Source of the DNA: Cervus elaphus
Lineage: Eukaryota; Chordata; Mammalia; Artiodactyla; Cervidae
Assembly: GCF_910594005.1 (NCBI RefSeq)
Contig: NC_057835.1
Location: 47,516,001 to 47,580,000, forward strand
Reading direction: 5' to 3'
Length of the DNA stretch: 64,000 nucleotides
In this document: in pieces, positions 33,887 through 44,884 of the stretch
Numbering within the stretch: the first letter of the stretch is position 1
Layout: every line of letters starts with the position of its first letter
Position numbers and translations under genes: made by a program
The notes under the pieces: generated by a model
Seen by the model: the letters and a program-made list of their open reading frames with translations, nothing else
Database searches by the model: none
Told to the model about the DNA's origin: nothing

Positions 33887-34395
33887 TCTAACTCTTTGCG
33901 ACCCCATGGACTGGAGCACTCCAGGCCTCCCTGTCCATCCCGGAGTTTACCCAAACTCATGTCCATTGAATCAGTGATGCCATCCAACCATCTCATCCTC
34001 TTTGTCCCCTTCTCCTCCGCCTTCAATCTTTCCCAGCATCAGGGTCTTTTCAAATGAGTCAGTTCTTCACATCAGGTGGCCAAAGTATTGGAGTTTCAGC
34101 TTCAACATCAGTCCTTCCAATGAATATTCAGGACTGATTTCCTTTTGGATCTCCTAAAGGAGATCCTTGGTTGGATCTCCTTGCTGTCCAAGGGACTCTC
34201 AAGAGTCTTCCCCAACACCACAGTTCAAAAGCATCAATTCTTTGGCCCTCAGCTTTCCTTTTAGTCCAACTCTCACATCCGTACATGACTACTGGAAAAA
34301 CCATAGCTTTGACTAGACGGACCTCTGTGGGCAAGGTAATGTCTGGTTTTTAATATGCTGTCTAGTTGGTCATAACTTTTCTTCCAAGGAGTAAG
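33887..34395 (-). mobile_element. BovB LINE 3' segment (sense half of a 5'-inverted copy)
   Basis: Reverse BovB 3' segment from aactctttgcgaccccatgg to the junction at about 34395. It ends (its 5' side) in cttactccttggaag, precisely where the oppositely oriented segment 34396-35041 ends in its own cttactcc. Confidence 0.9.
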
Positions 34396-35041
34396 CTTGT
34401 AGTAAGAAGTGGTTTTAGAAAAGGCAGAGGAACCAGAGATCAAATTGCCAACATCCCTTGGATCATTGAAAAAGCAAGAGAGTTCCAGAATATCATCTAT
34501 TTCTGCTTTATTGACTATGCCAAAGCCTTTGACTGTGTGGATCACAACAAACTGTGGAAAATTCTGAAAGAGATGGGAATACCAGACCACCTGACCTGGC
34601 TCTTGAGAAATCTGTATGCAGGTCAAGAAGCAACAGTTAGAACTGGACATGGAACAACAGATTGGTTCCAAATAGGAAAATAGTACGTCAAGGATTGTCA
34701 CCGCGCTTATTTAACTTATATGCAGAATACATCATGAGAAATGTTGGGCTGGATGAAGCACAAGCTGGAATCAAGATTGCCGGAAGAAATATCAGATATG
34801 CAGATGACACCACACTTATGGCAGAAAGAGAAGAACTAAACAGCCCCTTGATGAAAGTAAAAGAGGAAAGTGAAAAAGTTGGCTTAAAGCTCAACATTCA
34901 GAAAACTAAGATCATGGCATCCAGTCCCATCAATCACTTCATGGCAAATAGATGGGGAAACAGTGGCAGACTTTATTTTGGGGGGCTCCAAAGTCACTGC
35001 AGATGGTGACTGCAGCCATGAAATTAAAAGACGCTTACTCC
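34396..35041 (+). mobile_element. BovB LINE inverted 5' segment
   Basis: Carries the BovB reverse-transcriptase region in plus orientation: GFRKGRGTRDQIAN, IDYAKAFDCVDHNKLWKIL, YADD at 34797-34808, and DGDCSHEIKRRLL up to 35041. This is the part of BovB immediately upstream of what 33887-34395 encodes, but inverted. Frames at 34366-34683 and 34662-35009 are broken by a frameshift around 34680. Confidence 0.92.
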
Positions 35042-35684
35042 CTGACATTAACATATCTAATATTCAGAAAATTTTAAAAAGGAAATATGCACATTCAGAA
35101 TGGCCAAACAATAATAAGTACACCTCAAGGGCTTTGCTCACTGCCTATGGACAGGAAGTCAACCCATATTTGCTTCCCTTTCATCTTAATATCATTCCAG
35201 TAGTTTAAACTAAAGAAGACTGATTAAACCTGAGTAAACCACATGTCAGATGTGCACCTTGATTCTTCAATCTGTTAGCAAAAATTGAAAAGGGAGAGGG
35301 AATCCTGGTCATTCTTCATTTCAGAAACAATATAAAGGATCTTTGTGGACTAGATGAGGTTGCCACATTAGAATACCAGGCCACTAGAAGCCAGCAGCTG
35401 ATCAGAGGGGTTATGAGAGTGAGTTTGTAGAAAGAGAAAAGGGGGCGGATTTTAAAAATAGCACCCATGTTTCTGATGGCAGGGGATGCACTGCTGTATG
35501 TTCCTGAAAGGAAGCACCAAAATCCTCAGACTAAAGTGGTGCAGCCAAGACTTTGGGACAAACTCACCCAGGGCAACTGGGAAAATTTCAACGCTTGCTT
35601 GAGGCAGAAAAAAATTATAGGGGTGAAGAAAGAGAAATTATGAGAAGTTAGCTGGGCAGGTGCAATTTTTCGAGTGGACGTAAG
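35042..35684. other. No gene seen
   Basis: Nothing recognised between the inverted BovB and an L2 trace. Confidence 0.4.
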
Positions 35685-35745
35685 CCTCTTGGGACAAAGC
35701 CCAAACTCCTTAGCGTGACACGGAAGGAACTTCATAATGGGAGAC
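35685..35745 (+). mobile_element. L2 LINE trace
   Basis: gacaaagcccaaactccttagcgtgac is a hallmark segment of sense L2; only about 60 bases survive before BovB. Confidence 0.55.
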
Positions 35746-35751
35746 TAAACC

Positions 35752-36225
35752 TAGACAGCATATAAGAAAGCAAAGGTCCATTTAGTCAAAGCTTTGGTTT
35801 CAGTAGTCATGTACGGATTTGAAAGTTGAACCATAAAGAAGGCTGAGCACTGAATAATTGATGCTTTTAAAATGTGGTGTTGGAGAAGACTCTTGAGAGT
35901 CCTTTGGACAGCAAGGAGATCAAAGTAGTCAGTCCTAAAGGAAATCAACCCTGAATATTCATTGGAAGGACTAATGCTGAAACTGAAGCTCCAATACTTC
36001 GGCCACCTGATGCTCCACCAACTCATTAGAAAAGACCTTGATGCTGGGAAAGATTGAAGGCAGGAAGAGAAGGGGACGCAAGAGGATGAAATGGTTGAAT
36101 GGCATCACCGATTCAATGGACATGAGTTTGAGCAAGCTCTGGGAGATGGTGATGGACAGGGAAGCCTGGCATGCTGCACTCCATGGGGTCACAGAGAGTC
36201 AGACATGATTTAGGGACTGAACAAT
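35752..36225 (+). mobile_element. BovB LINE 3' portion
   Basis: Sense BovB from ctagacagcatataagaaagc (lysine-rich segment before the FPVVMYG region) to catgatttagggactgaaca. Numerous substitutions; coding frame broken. Confidence 0.9.
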
Positions 36226-36259
36226 GAACACTAACAACTCCGGTATCATCCCTGAATCT

Positions 36260-36301
36260 GTCACCATCACACATTCCAAGCAGTCACCATCACACATTCC
36301 A
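36260..36301. repeat. Short tandem repeat, 23-bp period
   Basis: gtcaccatcacacattcca occurs at 36260 and again at 36283 with a short spacer. Confidence 0.85.
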
Positions 36302-36489
36302 CGCTGACTCCACACGGAACCACTTTGCTTCCTGAACACAGCATCTCTTTTTCTGGGCCTTTACACAAGTGGGTCTGATACTGAGCAGTACCCTGTGGGG
36401 CTCCTGGGCACAAAAACGTTTCTGTGTCCCCCATTTCTTTATTACAGGAAATAGGCTTCATTCAGCCTTCATGATCTTGCCTGAGTTCC

Positions 36490-37105
36490 AATGGGCAGGT
36501 TCAAACAGTTGTTATTTAGGGAAGGGAGGGGATGCAGAGACAAGGGAGGAACAGTTGAGGAATAATAGTGGAGCCTTGGGGCAGGGTCCTGGTTCCCCCT
36601 CAAGCAATATACATAACAATATTTTTGAGCTGTTTTGCAGATACTGAATCCTCCACCAGGTAATGGCAACCCACTCCAATACTCTTGCCTGGAAAATCCC
36701 ATGGACGGAGAAGCCTGGTAGGCTACAGTCCATGGTGTCGCAAAGAGGTCAGACATGACTGAGCAACGTCACTTTCCTTTTCCTTTCCACCAGGTAGGAG
36801 AAGCTAAGGATGTGCTGCCTACTAGCACGTAGATCCTAGCTCCCAGGCTACCAGGAGGTTGATGATGCTGACTCCCACTTACTTCACCACTAACCAATCA
36901 GAAAACTGTCCCTGAGGTGATCATGCCCTCTTTGATCCATTACTGTATCATTTCTCACTACCTTCTCCAGTGACACATAGTTTTTGAGGGCATTAGCCCA
37001 CTGTGACCTTCTTTGCCTGGCAAAGCAATAAAGTTATTCCTTTTTCCTTCACTCGAAACTCTGTCTCTGAGATTTAGCTCAGTGTTGGGGTACAGAGGCT
37101 AGATT
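36490..37105 (+). mobile_element. ERV1-type LTR (probable), split by a Bov-A SINE
   Basis: 36790-37105 has the layout of a retroviral LTR 3' half: ctaaccaatcagaaaactgtcc, then a polyadenylation signal (gcaataaagttatt near 37025), a pyrimidine-rich stretch and gaaactctgtctctgagattt, as seen in many gamma-type ERV LTRs. The left half (from about 36490) is assigned by continuity only. No internal retroviral genes adjoin, so it looks like a solo LTR. Confidence 0.6.
36663..36785 (+). mobile_element. Bov-A SINE monomer with 11-bp TSD
   Basis: Only the Bov-A part is present (atggcaacccactccaatac ... atgactgagcaacgtcactt), without the tRNA head. Perfect TSD tccaccaggta at 36652-36662 and 36786-36796. 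Confidence 0.93.
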
Positions 37106-37109
37106 CAGT

Positions 37110-37550
37110 TTCAGGCCCCTCTGCCTGGAATGCCCATCACCTTACTGTCTTGATAGTTTCTTGTGTGTGTTAATCACTCAGTCCTGTCCAACTCTGCGAC
37201 CCAACGGACTGTAGCCTGTCAGGCTCCTCTGTGCATGCAATTCTCCAGACAAGAATACTGGAGTGGGTAGCCTTTTCCTTCTCCAGGGGCCCTAATTCAT
37301 CCTGTAGATCCCTTATATATGTCACTTCTACCAAGAATCACACTTCTCCCCTCTACAACCTTCCTTCATGCTTCCATAGCATTCTAGGCTTATCTCTAAA
37401 ATCAGCTTTTTTATCTTTATTGTACATTAACTTACAGATCCCCTCCTTATGGACAGTTATTGGGTCTTATTCATCATCTTGGTTTCATCTCTTCCACATT
37501 TCTTGTCCTAAAATAGGTTATCAATACCTATTTTGAATAACTATAAAGAC
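37110..37550 (+). mobile_element. L2 LINE fragment, split by Bov-A
   Basis: gcccctctgcctggaatgcccatca is classical sense L2. After the SINE the text catgcttccatagcattctagg and gacagttattgggtcttattca continues the L2 3' region. Confidence 0.65.
37163..37289 (-). mobile_element. Bov-A SINE monomer
   Basis: Reverse Bov-A: taatcactcagtcctgtcca, ctgtcaggctcctctgtgca, actggagtgggtagcctttt, ending ctccagggg; no tRNA head. Confidence 0.85.
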
Positions 37551-37929
37551 TCTCTTACTTTCCTTAGGACAATCCAGAATTTCTACTTGAGAATTTTACT
37601 CAGCGGCTGATTTTACCTTAGTGGTGAGGTCACCTTTAAGGCATTGTTTAAGGACATGGTAAGACCTTAATGAAAGCCCTGAAGTCAGCAACCACTCTAG
37701 AATTCTTTTCTTTTACTTTTAAGAATCTCCATCAATGTATAGTTTATCATTATTTGTGTATAGCAACTGCCCTGAAGCAAGCTGACATTTTAGCTTTAAA
37801 TGTAACCAGTGATATATTAAAGCATGTTGTATTCTGAAAATACGTGGTCCAAATACATGACGACTGAATGCAGAACTACCTGTAACATGAAGGGCTTTGA
37901 CTGATTTGCCTGGTGGTGCTTAAAACATT

Positions 37930-38125
37930 TTAGAGGTCTTCACACTCATTGTCCAATTAGACTCTCACAACAGTCCCTTACAGGCCGAGGCTGTAATTTC
38001 CAGTCTTATAGAGAAGGAAATTATGATTGCTGTATAGTTTTCCCAGGCTTATTCAGTAAACAGGTGGATGCCAGAGTTGACAGTCCTTACCATTTCTAAC
38101 TTGGAGCTTGCATCTGAACTCTAGA
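37930..38125 (-). mobile_element. MIR SINE
   Basis: Reverse MIR: ctctcacaacagtcccttacag, cagtcttatagagaaggaaatta, cccaggcttattcagtaaacaggtgg. Confidence 0.6.
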
Positions 38126-38187
38126 TTTGTACATGCAATCGCTTCTCAACATGGACACCTAAGGAATCTTAAACTTGAAAACAAATT

Positions 38188-38385
38188 TGAAGGACTTTCC
38201 TTGGTGGTGATTAAGATTCCATACTTCCAATGCAAGGGACCCAGGTTCGATCCCTGGTTGGGGAAGTAGATCCCACATGTCACAACTAAGAGTTTGTATA
38301 CTGCAACTAAAGATCCCAAGTGCTGCAACTAAGATCCAGTGCAGTCTAACTAATTAATTAATTAAAATTTAAATAAACAAAACAA
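38188..38385 (+). mobile_element. CHR-type SINE
   Basis: Sense: aaggactttccttggtggtg, ggttcgatccctggttgggg, tail attaattaattaaaatttaaataaac. Confidence 0.88.
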
Positions 38386-38394
38386 ACTTCACAT

Positions 38395-38822
38395 GTCTAT
38401 ATGCGTTAAATTGTGTCCCCTCGCCCAAAAAAAATTATGTTCAAGTTCCAAACTCCAGTACTTTGAATGTGACCTTATTTGCAAATAGACTTTGCAGATG
38501 CAAGGTCGTTAAAGTGGGTCCTTATCCAATGTGATTGTGTCTTTTTAAGAGACAAGCTCAGAGAGAATGCCATGAGATGACAGATGCAGAGACTGGAGTG
38601 ATACAGTTGTAAGGCAAGGAATCTCAAGGATTGCCAGTCACCACCAGAAAGTAGGGAGAGGCAAGAAAGAATTCTATCAGCATCTCAGAGAGAGCAGGGT
38701 CCTGCCAACACCTTGATATCAAGCTTCTAGCCTCCAGAACGTGAGCAAATATATTTCTGCTGTTTTAAGTCACCACTTTGTGGTACTCTGATACAGCAGC
38801 CTTAAAAAACTAATACAACATT
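38395..38822 (+). mobile_element. ERVL-MaLR LTR (MLT1-like)
   Basis: Solo LTR: start aaattgtgtcccctcgcccaaa, middle taagagacaagctcagagag, end cttctagcctccagaacgtgag ... tttaagtcaccactttgtgg ... taatacaaca. The order is that of MLT1/MST-type MaLR LTRs, non-coding. Confidence 0.75.
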
Positions 38823-38865
38823 TAAAGCCTAACTTTTGAATCTTTTCTAAACCACTTCCTCCCAT

Positions 38866-39282
38866 CAGTTTAGTTCAGTTCAGCCACTCAGTCGTGTCCA
38901 ACTGTTTGTGACCCCGTAGACTGCAGCACGCCAGGCTTCCCTGTCCATTGCCAACTCTCGAAGTTTACTCAAACTCATGTCCATCACGTCAGTGATGCCA
39001 TGCAACCGTCTCATCCTCTGTTGTCCCCTTCTCCTCCTGCCTTCAATCTTTTCCAGCATCAGGGTCTTTTCCAATGAGTCAACTCTTCTCATGAGGTGGC
39101 CAAAGTATTGGAGTTTCAGCTTCAGCATCAGTCCTTCCAATGAACACCCAGGACTGATCTCCTTTAGGATGGACTGGTTGGATCTCCTTGCAGTCCAGGG
39201 GACTCTCAAGAGTCTTCTCCAACACCACAGTTCAAAAGCATCAATTCTTCATCACTCAGCTTTCTTTATGGTCCAGCTTCCT
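38866..39282 (-). mobile_element. BovB LINE 3' end
   Basis: Reverse BovB from tail (agtttagttcagttcagcca) to the HSAFF-antisense region. The sense open frame at 39209-38880 (RVPWTARRSNQSILKEISPG...) runs through the GRRRRG site, which is CAA here. Confidence 0.93.
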
Positions 39283-39299
39283 CCCACAGTTTCTTGTAA

Positions 39300-40135
39300 A
39301 GCAGTAAATGGCAACTCCATCCTTGACCTCAGTTTTTTCCTCTTGCTCACACTCCAAACCCAGTCCATCCACACACTCTGCTGGCTTTACCATCACAGCA
39401 TGCCTAGAGTCCAACCACTTATCACCACCCCCACTGCTGCTCCTCTGATCTGACCACCAGCATCCCTCTCACCTGGTTTATTGCAACAGCCTCTTAACGA
39501 GTACACATCCTTCTACCTTTGTTCCTCTGTACCCAGTTCTCAGCCCAGCAACCACCATGATCTTGCTAAAACGTAAGTCAAATCATACCACCTTCTGCTC
39601 ACGACCCTTCAATGGCTTCCCAACAAACACAGGAAAAGGTAGAGTCCTTTCATGTAAATACAAGACCCTATATGAGCTGCATCTGCCGGCACTGCTTCTT
39701 GCTTCATGTCACCAGACTCCTCCTGTTCACTTCTTTCTGGCTCCGGTAGTCACTGGCTTGATCCTGCATCAAGTCCTTTGGAGAGATTGTCCAAGTCCCT
39801 AAAGGCTTTTCCCTTAGCCACCTGCTTGCATCCATCCCCCAATCGCAGGATTCTGCTCCTCGCCTCTAAGCTCCCCTACCCAATTTATTTAAAATAACTC
39901 TACGTTCCAATGATCGTCCTATACCCTTTCCTTGTTTCATTTATCTCGTTAGCACTGATGAATACCTAACCTTTCATATATGCGCTTTGCATCTGTTTAC
40001 TGCCTCTCTCCTCACATTACAATGTAAACCCTATGAGGATAATAGCATTGCTTTCTTCCTTGTCTCTGTAGCATCTAGAAACATAGCTGACACGTAAAGG
40101 AATTCAATAAATGTTTGTTGAATAAATGGATAATA
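39300..40135 (+). mobile_element. L2 LINE, long 3' portion
   Basis: Sense L2 over about 830 bases: gatcttgctaaaacgtaagtca, cccttcaatggcttcccaac, gacccta tatgagctg, ttagcactgatga, and a well-preserved 3' end caataaatgtttgttgaataaatgg (40109-40132). The best L2 in the window. Confidence 0.8.
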
Positions 40136-40467
40136 AAATCTCTTAAGTCAGTCTGCTACTCTTCCCATTTATTCAAATGATAGAAAAAGGAATCCAGTGT
40201 CAGTGACATAAATGACTAAACTAGATTAGCTTTTTAAAAAACTGAATATACTCAACACACTAACAATTTATTTGCATTCCTCTGAATTAACCACCATAAA
40301 ATATTTAAACGATTTAAATACCTTGTCAGACTTACCTGAAACGACCAACAGATTCAAAAGTGGAGGAGGAGAAAGAAAAGAGATAAGAAAGAAGCAGGAG
40401 GAGGACTTTTATAGTTTATCAAGATAAGAGTGTTCACTATCAAAACAAAAGAATGAATACTGAAGAA
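40136..40467. other. No gene or clear repeat seen
   Basis: AT-rich then purine-rich (40360-40405); nothing recognised. Confidence 0.45.
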
Positions 40468-40675
40468 GTGAAGTGAAGTTGCTCAGTCGTGTCCAACTCT
40501 TTGTGACCCCATGGACTGTAGCCTGACAGGCTCCTCTGCCCATGGAATTCTCCAGGCAAGAATACTGGAGTGGGTAGCTGTTCCCTTCTCCAGGGGATCT
40601 TCCCAACCCAGGGATCAAACCCAGGTCTCCCACACTGCAGGCAGATTCTTTCCCAGCTGAGCCACCAGGGAAGCC
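40468..40675 (-). mobile_element. Bov-tA SINE
   Basis: Reverse, near-consensus: agttgctcagtcgtgtccaa to gctgagccaccagggaagccc. A second, partial Bov-tA follows directly. Confidence 0.93.
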
Positions 40676-40797
40676 CAAGAATACTGGAGTGGGTAGCCTA
40701 TCCCTTCTCCAGTGGATCTTCCTGACCCAGGATTTGAACCAGGGTCTCCTGCATTGCAGGAGGATTCTTTACCAACTAAGCTATCAGGGAAGCCCAG
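40676..40797 (-). mobile_element. Partial second Bov-tA (tRNA-head half)
   Basis: Begins inside the Bov-A part (aagaatactggagtgggtag) and runs through a second tRNA head to ctatcagggaagcccag. Same orientation as, and abutting, the preceding copy, giving a head-containing tandem arrangement. Confidence 0.88.
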
Positions 40798-40886
40798 AAA
40801 GAAGTAAGGGCTTCCCTAAATTAGCATCTTCTTCAGCCAATTCTATGTCACCAAAACCATTCAGTTTTAAATCTACTAATAGTATT

Positions 40887-41038
40887 CATTCTGGTAAAGA
40901 ATCTGCCTGCAATGTGGGAGACCCGGGTTTGATCCCTGGGTTGGGAAGATCCCCTGGAGAAGGGAACAGCTACCCACTCCAGTATTCTGGCCTGGAGAAT
41001 TCTCAGAATGACTGAGCGACTTTCACTTTCACTTTCAA
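40887..41038 (+). mobile_element. Bov-tA SINE, head interrupted or truncated
   Basis: Sense Bov-tA from tggtaaagaatctgcctgca to tgactgagcgactttcactttc, with an internal deletion (part of the Bov-A body between gagaattctc and agaatgactg). The first ten bases of a head (gggcttccct) lie about 70 bases to the left at 40808-40817, so the element may have been interrupted. Confidence 0.85.
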
Positions 41039-41202
41039 TCTTTACTCTGTTTTAGTGAGTCATCTGGATTTCTTTTCTGTTTGGAAACCAGATCTATTCA
41101 AATCTTTGGATAAAAAACATGCTATGATTAGTTATTGGAATTTAAACAAATTTGGCAGTGATACTTTAGAGTGAAATAGTGCTTTTTTTTGGATTAGTGG
41201 CA

Positions 41203-41465
41203 GTTCAGTTCAGTTCAGCTCAGTTCAGTCGCTCAGTCGTGTCCGACTCTTTGCGACCCCATGAATCAACAGCACGCCAGGCCTCCCTGTCCATCACCAA
41301 CTCCCGGAGTTTACTCAAACCCATGTCCATCGAGTTGGTGATGCCATCCAACCATCTCATCCTCTGTCGTCCTCTTCTCCTCCTGCCCCCAATCCCTCCC
41401 AGCATCAGGGTCTTCTCCAATGAGTCAACTCTTCACATGAGGTGGCCAAAGTACTGGAGTTTCAG
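41203..41465 (-). mobile_element. Young BovB 3' insertion with 13-bp TSD
   Basis: Reverse BovB of about 260 bp from a (cagtt)n tail (gttcagttcagctcagttca) to aagtactggagtttcag. Perfect TSD tggattagtggca at 41190-41202 and 41466-41478. Sequence is near-consensus, with the CGA codon intact. Confidence 0.95.
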
Positions 41466-41478
41466 TGGATTAGTGGCA

Positions 41479-41817
41479 AGCACATATTAAATTTTACAAG
41501 AATAGTTAAGTGATACTGATAAAATAAAAACCATAGATTCCTTACTAGGTAAATATAATCTCCCTAACATAGGAGAATGTCTCCATGGAGAGGAATACTC
41601 TGGGTGATGTGATAACTCAGGCCTTCGAAAACACAGAGGAAATAACATATGAAATTATAAACATTGTGAGAATAACACAGCTAAAGGGCACACTCAAGAT
41701 CTGACAGGTTCACTGAATCTCAAAGCATTCTCTACTAAGGCAAATCTGTAGTGCTAAGTTCAGCATCCTGAGGAGGAAAGCCTGGGCCCGTGAAACATGG
41801 GATGGGGATGTTTGAAT
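41479..41817. other. No gene or clear repeat seen
   Basis: AT-rich spacer between BovB and Bov-tA; nothing supported. Confidence 0.45.
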
Positions 41818-42034
41818 ATGTGTGCATGCATAGTCATGTCCAATTCTTTGGGAACCCACGGACTGTAAACTGTGAGTCTCCTCTGTCCATGGGGATTCTC
41901 CAGGCAAGAATACTGGAGTGGGCTGCCATTTGCTACTCCAGGGGATCTTCCTGAACCAGGGGTCAAACCCAGTCTCCAGCTTCTCCTGCATTGACAGGAG
42001 GATTCTTTACCACTGTACCACCTGGGAAGCCCAG
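41818..42034 (-). mobile_element. Bov-tA SINE
   Basis: Reverse Bov-tA: gcatgcatagtcatgtccaa, ggcaagaatactggagtggg, ending taccacctgggaagcccag. Confidence 0.92.
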
Positions 42035-42479
42035 ATACTGCCAAAGACTGTGGCTCTCTAGAATTCCCTGAAACGCTTGGAGCTTCAGAGGTAGTTCATC
42101 CCTCATCCCTCCTTATTAAAAGTTAGTACTTTCCCCTGCAGACAGAAAAGACACGGGAAAGAAACTCTTCCCCAGGACATGTCCCCACCTTTCTACTGAA
42201 CGCCCCCCTCAGAATAGCACTGCTGAATTCATGTTGGGTTTGATTTAAAAAAAAGAAAGAGAGAATACTCTAAGAGAGTTGCAAAAATTAACTAGCATTT
42301 TATTTGCAGGAGCAGGGGAGTACCAATGGAATTGGATCTTAAGGATACTTGATCAAGAAAAGAAGAACATAAGAGTGAATAAGAAAGAATTCCTTAACCC
42401 CAGGGGACAATGCAAACCCCTCAGAGATGAGGGTTTGGGTCACAACACCAGAGACATGAAAGACCTGGAAAGGAAGGTG
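42035..42479. other. No gene seen
   Basis: Nothing recognised; the purine-rich stretch at 42245-42290 is low complexity. Confidence 0.4.
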
Positions 42480-43025
42480 CAGAATTCAGGTAGATAATCA
42501 GAGAGAGATGAGGAGTGTCAGTTATGGCTTCAAGTCCACCTACAGACATGAGGCTAGTAGTCTGGGGTAACATCCCTGTTCTAATTCTTCTCTTAGAACC
42601 AGAGGCCCACGGGAACCCTGGAGAAGTGGATCCATGTGACGGACGGATCAGCAAGTGGCAGTAACCCAGAGTGCTGCTCAGAGCTCCCACGAAGAACCAT
42701 CCCCCGGGAGTGCAGTGCCTTCAACCTTCCTGTAGCTTTTCAGCCAGCGAGCTGAGGTCATGGTCTTTCTGGGCAACCCACAGCCAGTGATTGAGCACGG
42801 TGTAGGTACAAGGGCTCATCTCTTCTAGCTAGTGCGGGATACCTGCATGGTGCTGGAGCTCCCTGCTGAGTTGGTTGAGTCTTTCTCAGAGCTAGAACAC
42901 AGCCTGGAACTCTTCCTATTTTTCCCCCCTTTCCTCTTGACCTTTCATAGGCATTACTTCCAATAAATTGCTTGAACTTTTAACTCTATCTTGGGTTCTT
43001 GTTTCCCAAGGACCTACTGCCACAG
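42480..43025 (+). mobile_element. ERVL-type LTR (MLT2-like), solo
   Basis: Order of segments fits an ERVL LTR: agacatgaggctagtagtct, tagaaccagaggcccacggg, agagctcccacgaagaacca, gtagcttttcagccagcgag, cttgacctttcataggcatt, then a polyadenylation signal (ccaataaattg at 42960) and gggttcttgtttcccaagga near the end. No internal region adjoins. Confidence 0.6.
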
Positions 43026-43208
43026 GTTTGTAACTATGCTCACCATTGATAGATGAGGATATAGGCTTGGATAAATGGACTCACCTCAAATCATACAGCT
43101 CTTAATGGAATATTATTTCCTATTTAAATGTTTATTTAGTTTCATGCTGAATAATATCCATGAAACAATACCTTTTATATGCAAATTACACTTTCCTAAT
43201 TCACACTG

Positions 43209-43433
43209 AGGGCTTCCTGGTGGCTCAACTGTAAAAAATCTGCCTGCAATACAGGAAACATAAGAGATGTGGGTTCGATCCCTGGGTTGGAAAGATCCCC
43301 TGGAGAAGGGAATGGCTATCCACTCCAGTATCCTTGCTTGGAGAATCTCCTGGACAGAGGAGCCTCCTGGGCAGGTGGGCTATAGTCCATGGAGTTTCAC
43401 AGTCTGACACAACTGAAGCAACTTAGGATGCAT
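43209..43433 (+). mobile_element. Bov-tA SINE
   Basis: Sense: ggcttcctggtggctcaact, a duplicated-looking aggaaacataagagatgtgg in the head, ggttcgatccctgggttgga, Bov-A body to acacaactgaagcaacttag. Confidence 0.9.
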
Positions 43434-43800
43434 GCATAATCCATGTTGAAAGTATAACTATATATTAAAAAAAAAAAGCTGAGGCAACTCTTACTCATCT
43501 TACATTGGAAAAGAGCCTAATACATCCATGTGCTGAGAATTTATTTGTTCTTAAAAAGTTTCTTTGGCCAAGAGTTGATTTCTGAGATTTAGACAACTTT
43601 TTTACTCAAAAGAAATGGAGGAGCTATCATCTCACCAGGAATCCAAAGCCAAGGTATTGTTAAAGTCAATGCCTGTGGCCACCAGACCCTAAAACAGACA
43701 TCTTCTCTTAACAAAATGTGTGTCTAAATGAGACATTAACACTTCTGTCAAACAAAAGATAATATTTTAACTATTTTTTAAAATTTAAAATTAAAATGCT
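43434..43800. other. No gene or clear repeat seen
   Basis: Contains an A-run near 43466-43478; otherwise featureless. Confidence 0.4.
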
Positions 43801-43918
43801 TTGGGAATTTCCTGGGGGTCCGGTGATTAGGACTCTATGCTTTCACGACTGAGGACCAGGGTTTGATCCCTGGTCAGGGAACTAAGATCTCAGAAGTCAC
43901 AAGGCAGCCAAAAAAAAA
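43801..43918 (+). mobile_element. CHR-type SINE
   Basis: Sense: ttgggaatttcctgggggtc, ggtttgatccctggtcaggg, A-tail aaaaaaaaaaaaagaaaaaa. Flanks aaaattaaaatgcttt and aaatttaaaatgtttt suggest a TSD. Confidence 0.88.
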
Positions 43919-43928
43919 AAAGAAAAAA

Positions 43929-44884
43929 TTTAAAATGTTTTACTAATACTTAAAATAGGTTGACACTAGTTCATACATTTTATATGCTAAATAGGGTATG
44001 TATGTTCAAAAATTGAGACAACTGTTAAGCCTAAAAGTATCAATTTTTTATTCAATTGCTGTTAAATACTTTATATACTTATGTATGTAAATAAATGAGT
44101 TTACTCCACTTCAAAAAATTTCCATACAAAAACTGCAGTGTATTCAGCAAGGTGGCATACTTAAAAATCAATAGCAAGTAGAATTTCATAAAAAGGCAAC
44201 GCGGCCCAGGATACTGATGCATCAAAACATCGCTGCATCAACTAAACTGTACCTTGACTCAGGATATCAGGCCTACTTAGAATGGCACATTAAACTGAAT
44301 ACAGGGAATTCAACAATATCCTTCATCTAGAGTACCTCTCTCTCATAAATACATACCCAAGGATAAGGCTTGGAGTTGGGAGACATGAAAAATCAAAATG
44401 CCATATTATAGATACCTCCACCTCTTGTTAGGTTTGCAACAGTCACTCTCATAATTTCTGGCCAAAACTACTAGTCAGAGCCCTCCACTCTGATCATTTA
44501 TAGAAAAATGACAGTCTTTTTAACAATTAATTCTTAGTTCTCATGATGCTTTCAGGATTATCTAAGTCAGTTGAGTGTGCAGTTATATCTTTAGTCATGA
44601 AAATGTTTGAATAAAAATCTAATGAGCTTGCATGAAATGCTAAGTTTTTATTATTACAATTTCTCTGCTATAGAAGACTGATTATACAACATTTTGGTAA
44701 TATACAACATTTTGGTAATATACATACATTTAATTAGTAGATGACCTTTAAGGTTAGGTTTCACCCGAAATACATCCAGAACTAGGTGAAAAACATACCA
44801 GAAATTTTCAAGTGCTGGTAAGATCAATTTTTATAGAACATATTGATAGAATACAAGAGTAAGTTATTGTCATCAATATTCATT
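43929..44884. other. No gene; 18-bp tandem duplication inside
   Basis: AT-rich DNA. tatacaacattttggtaa occurs at 44683-44700 and 44701-44718, a perfect duplication. No other feature. Confidence 0.5.
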
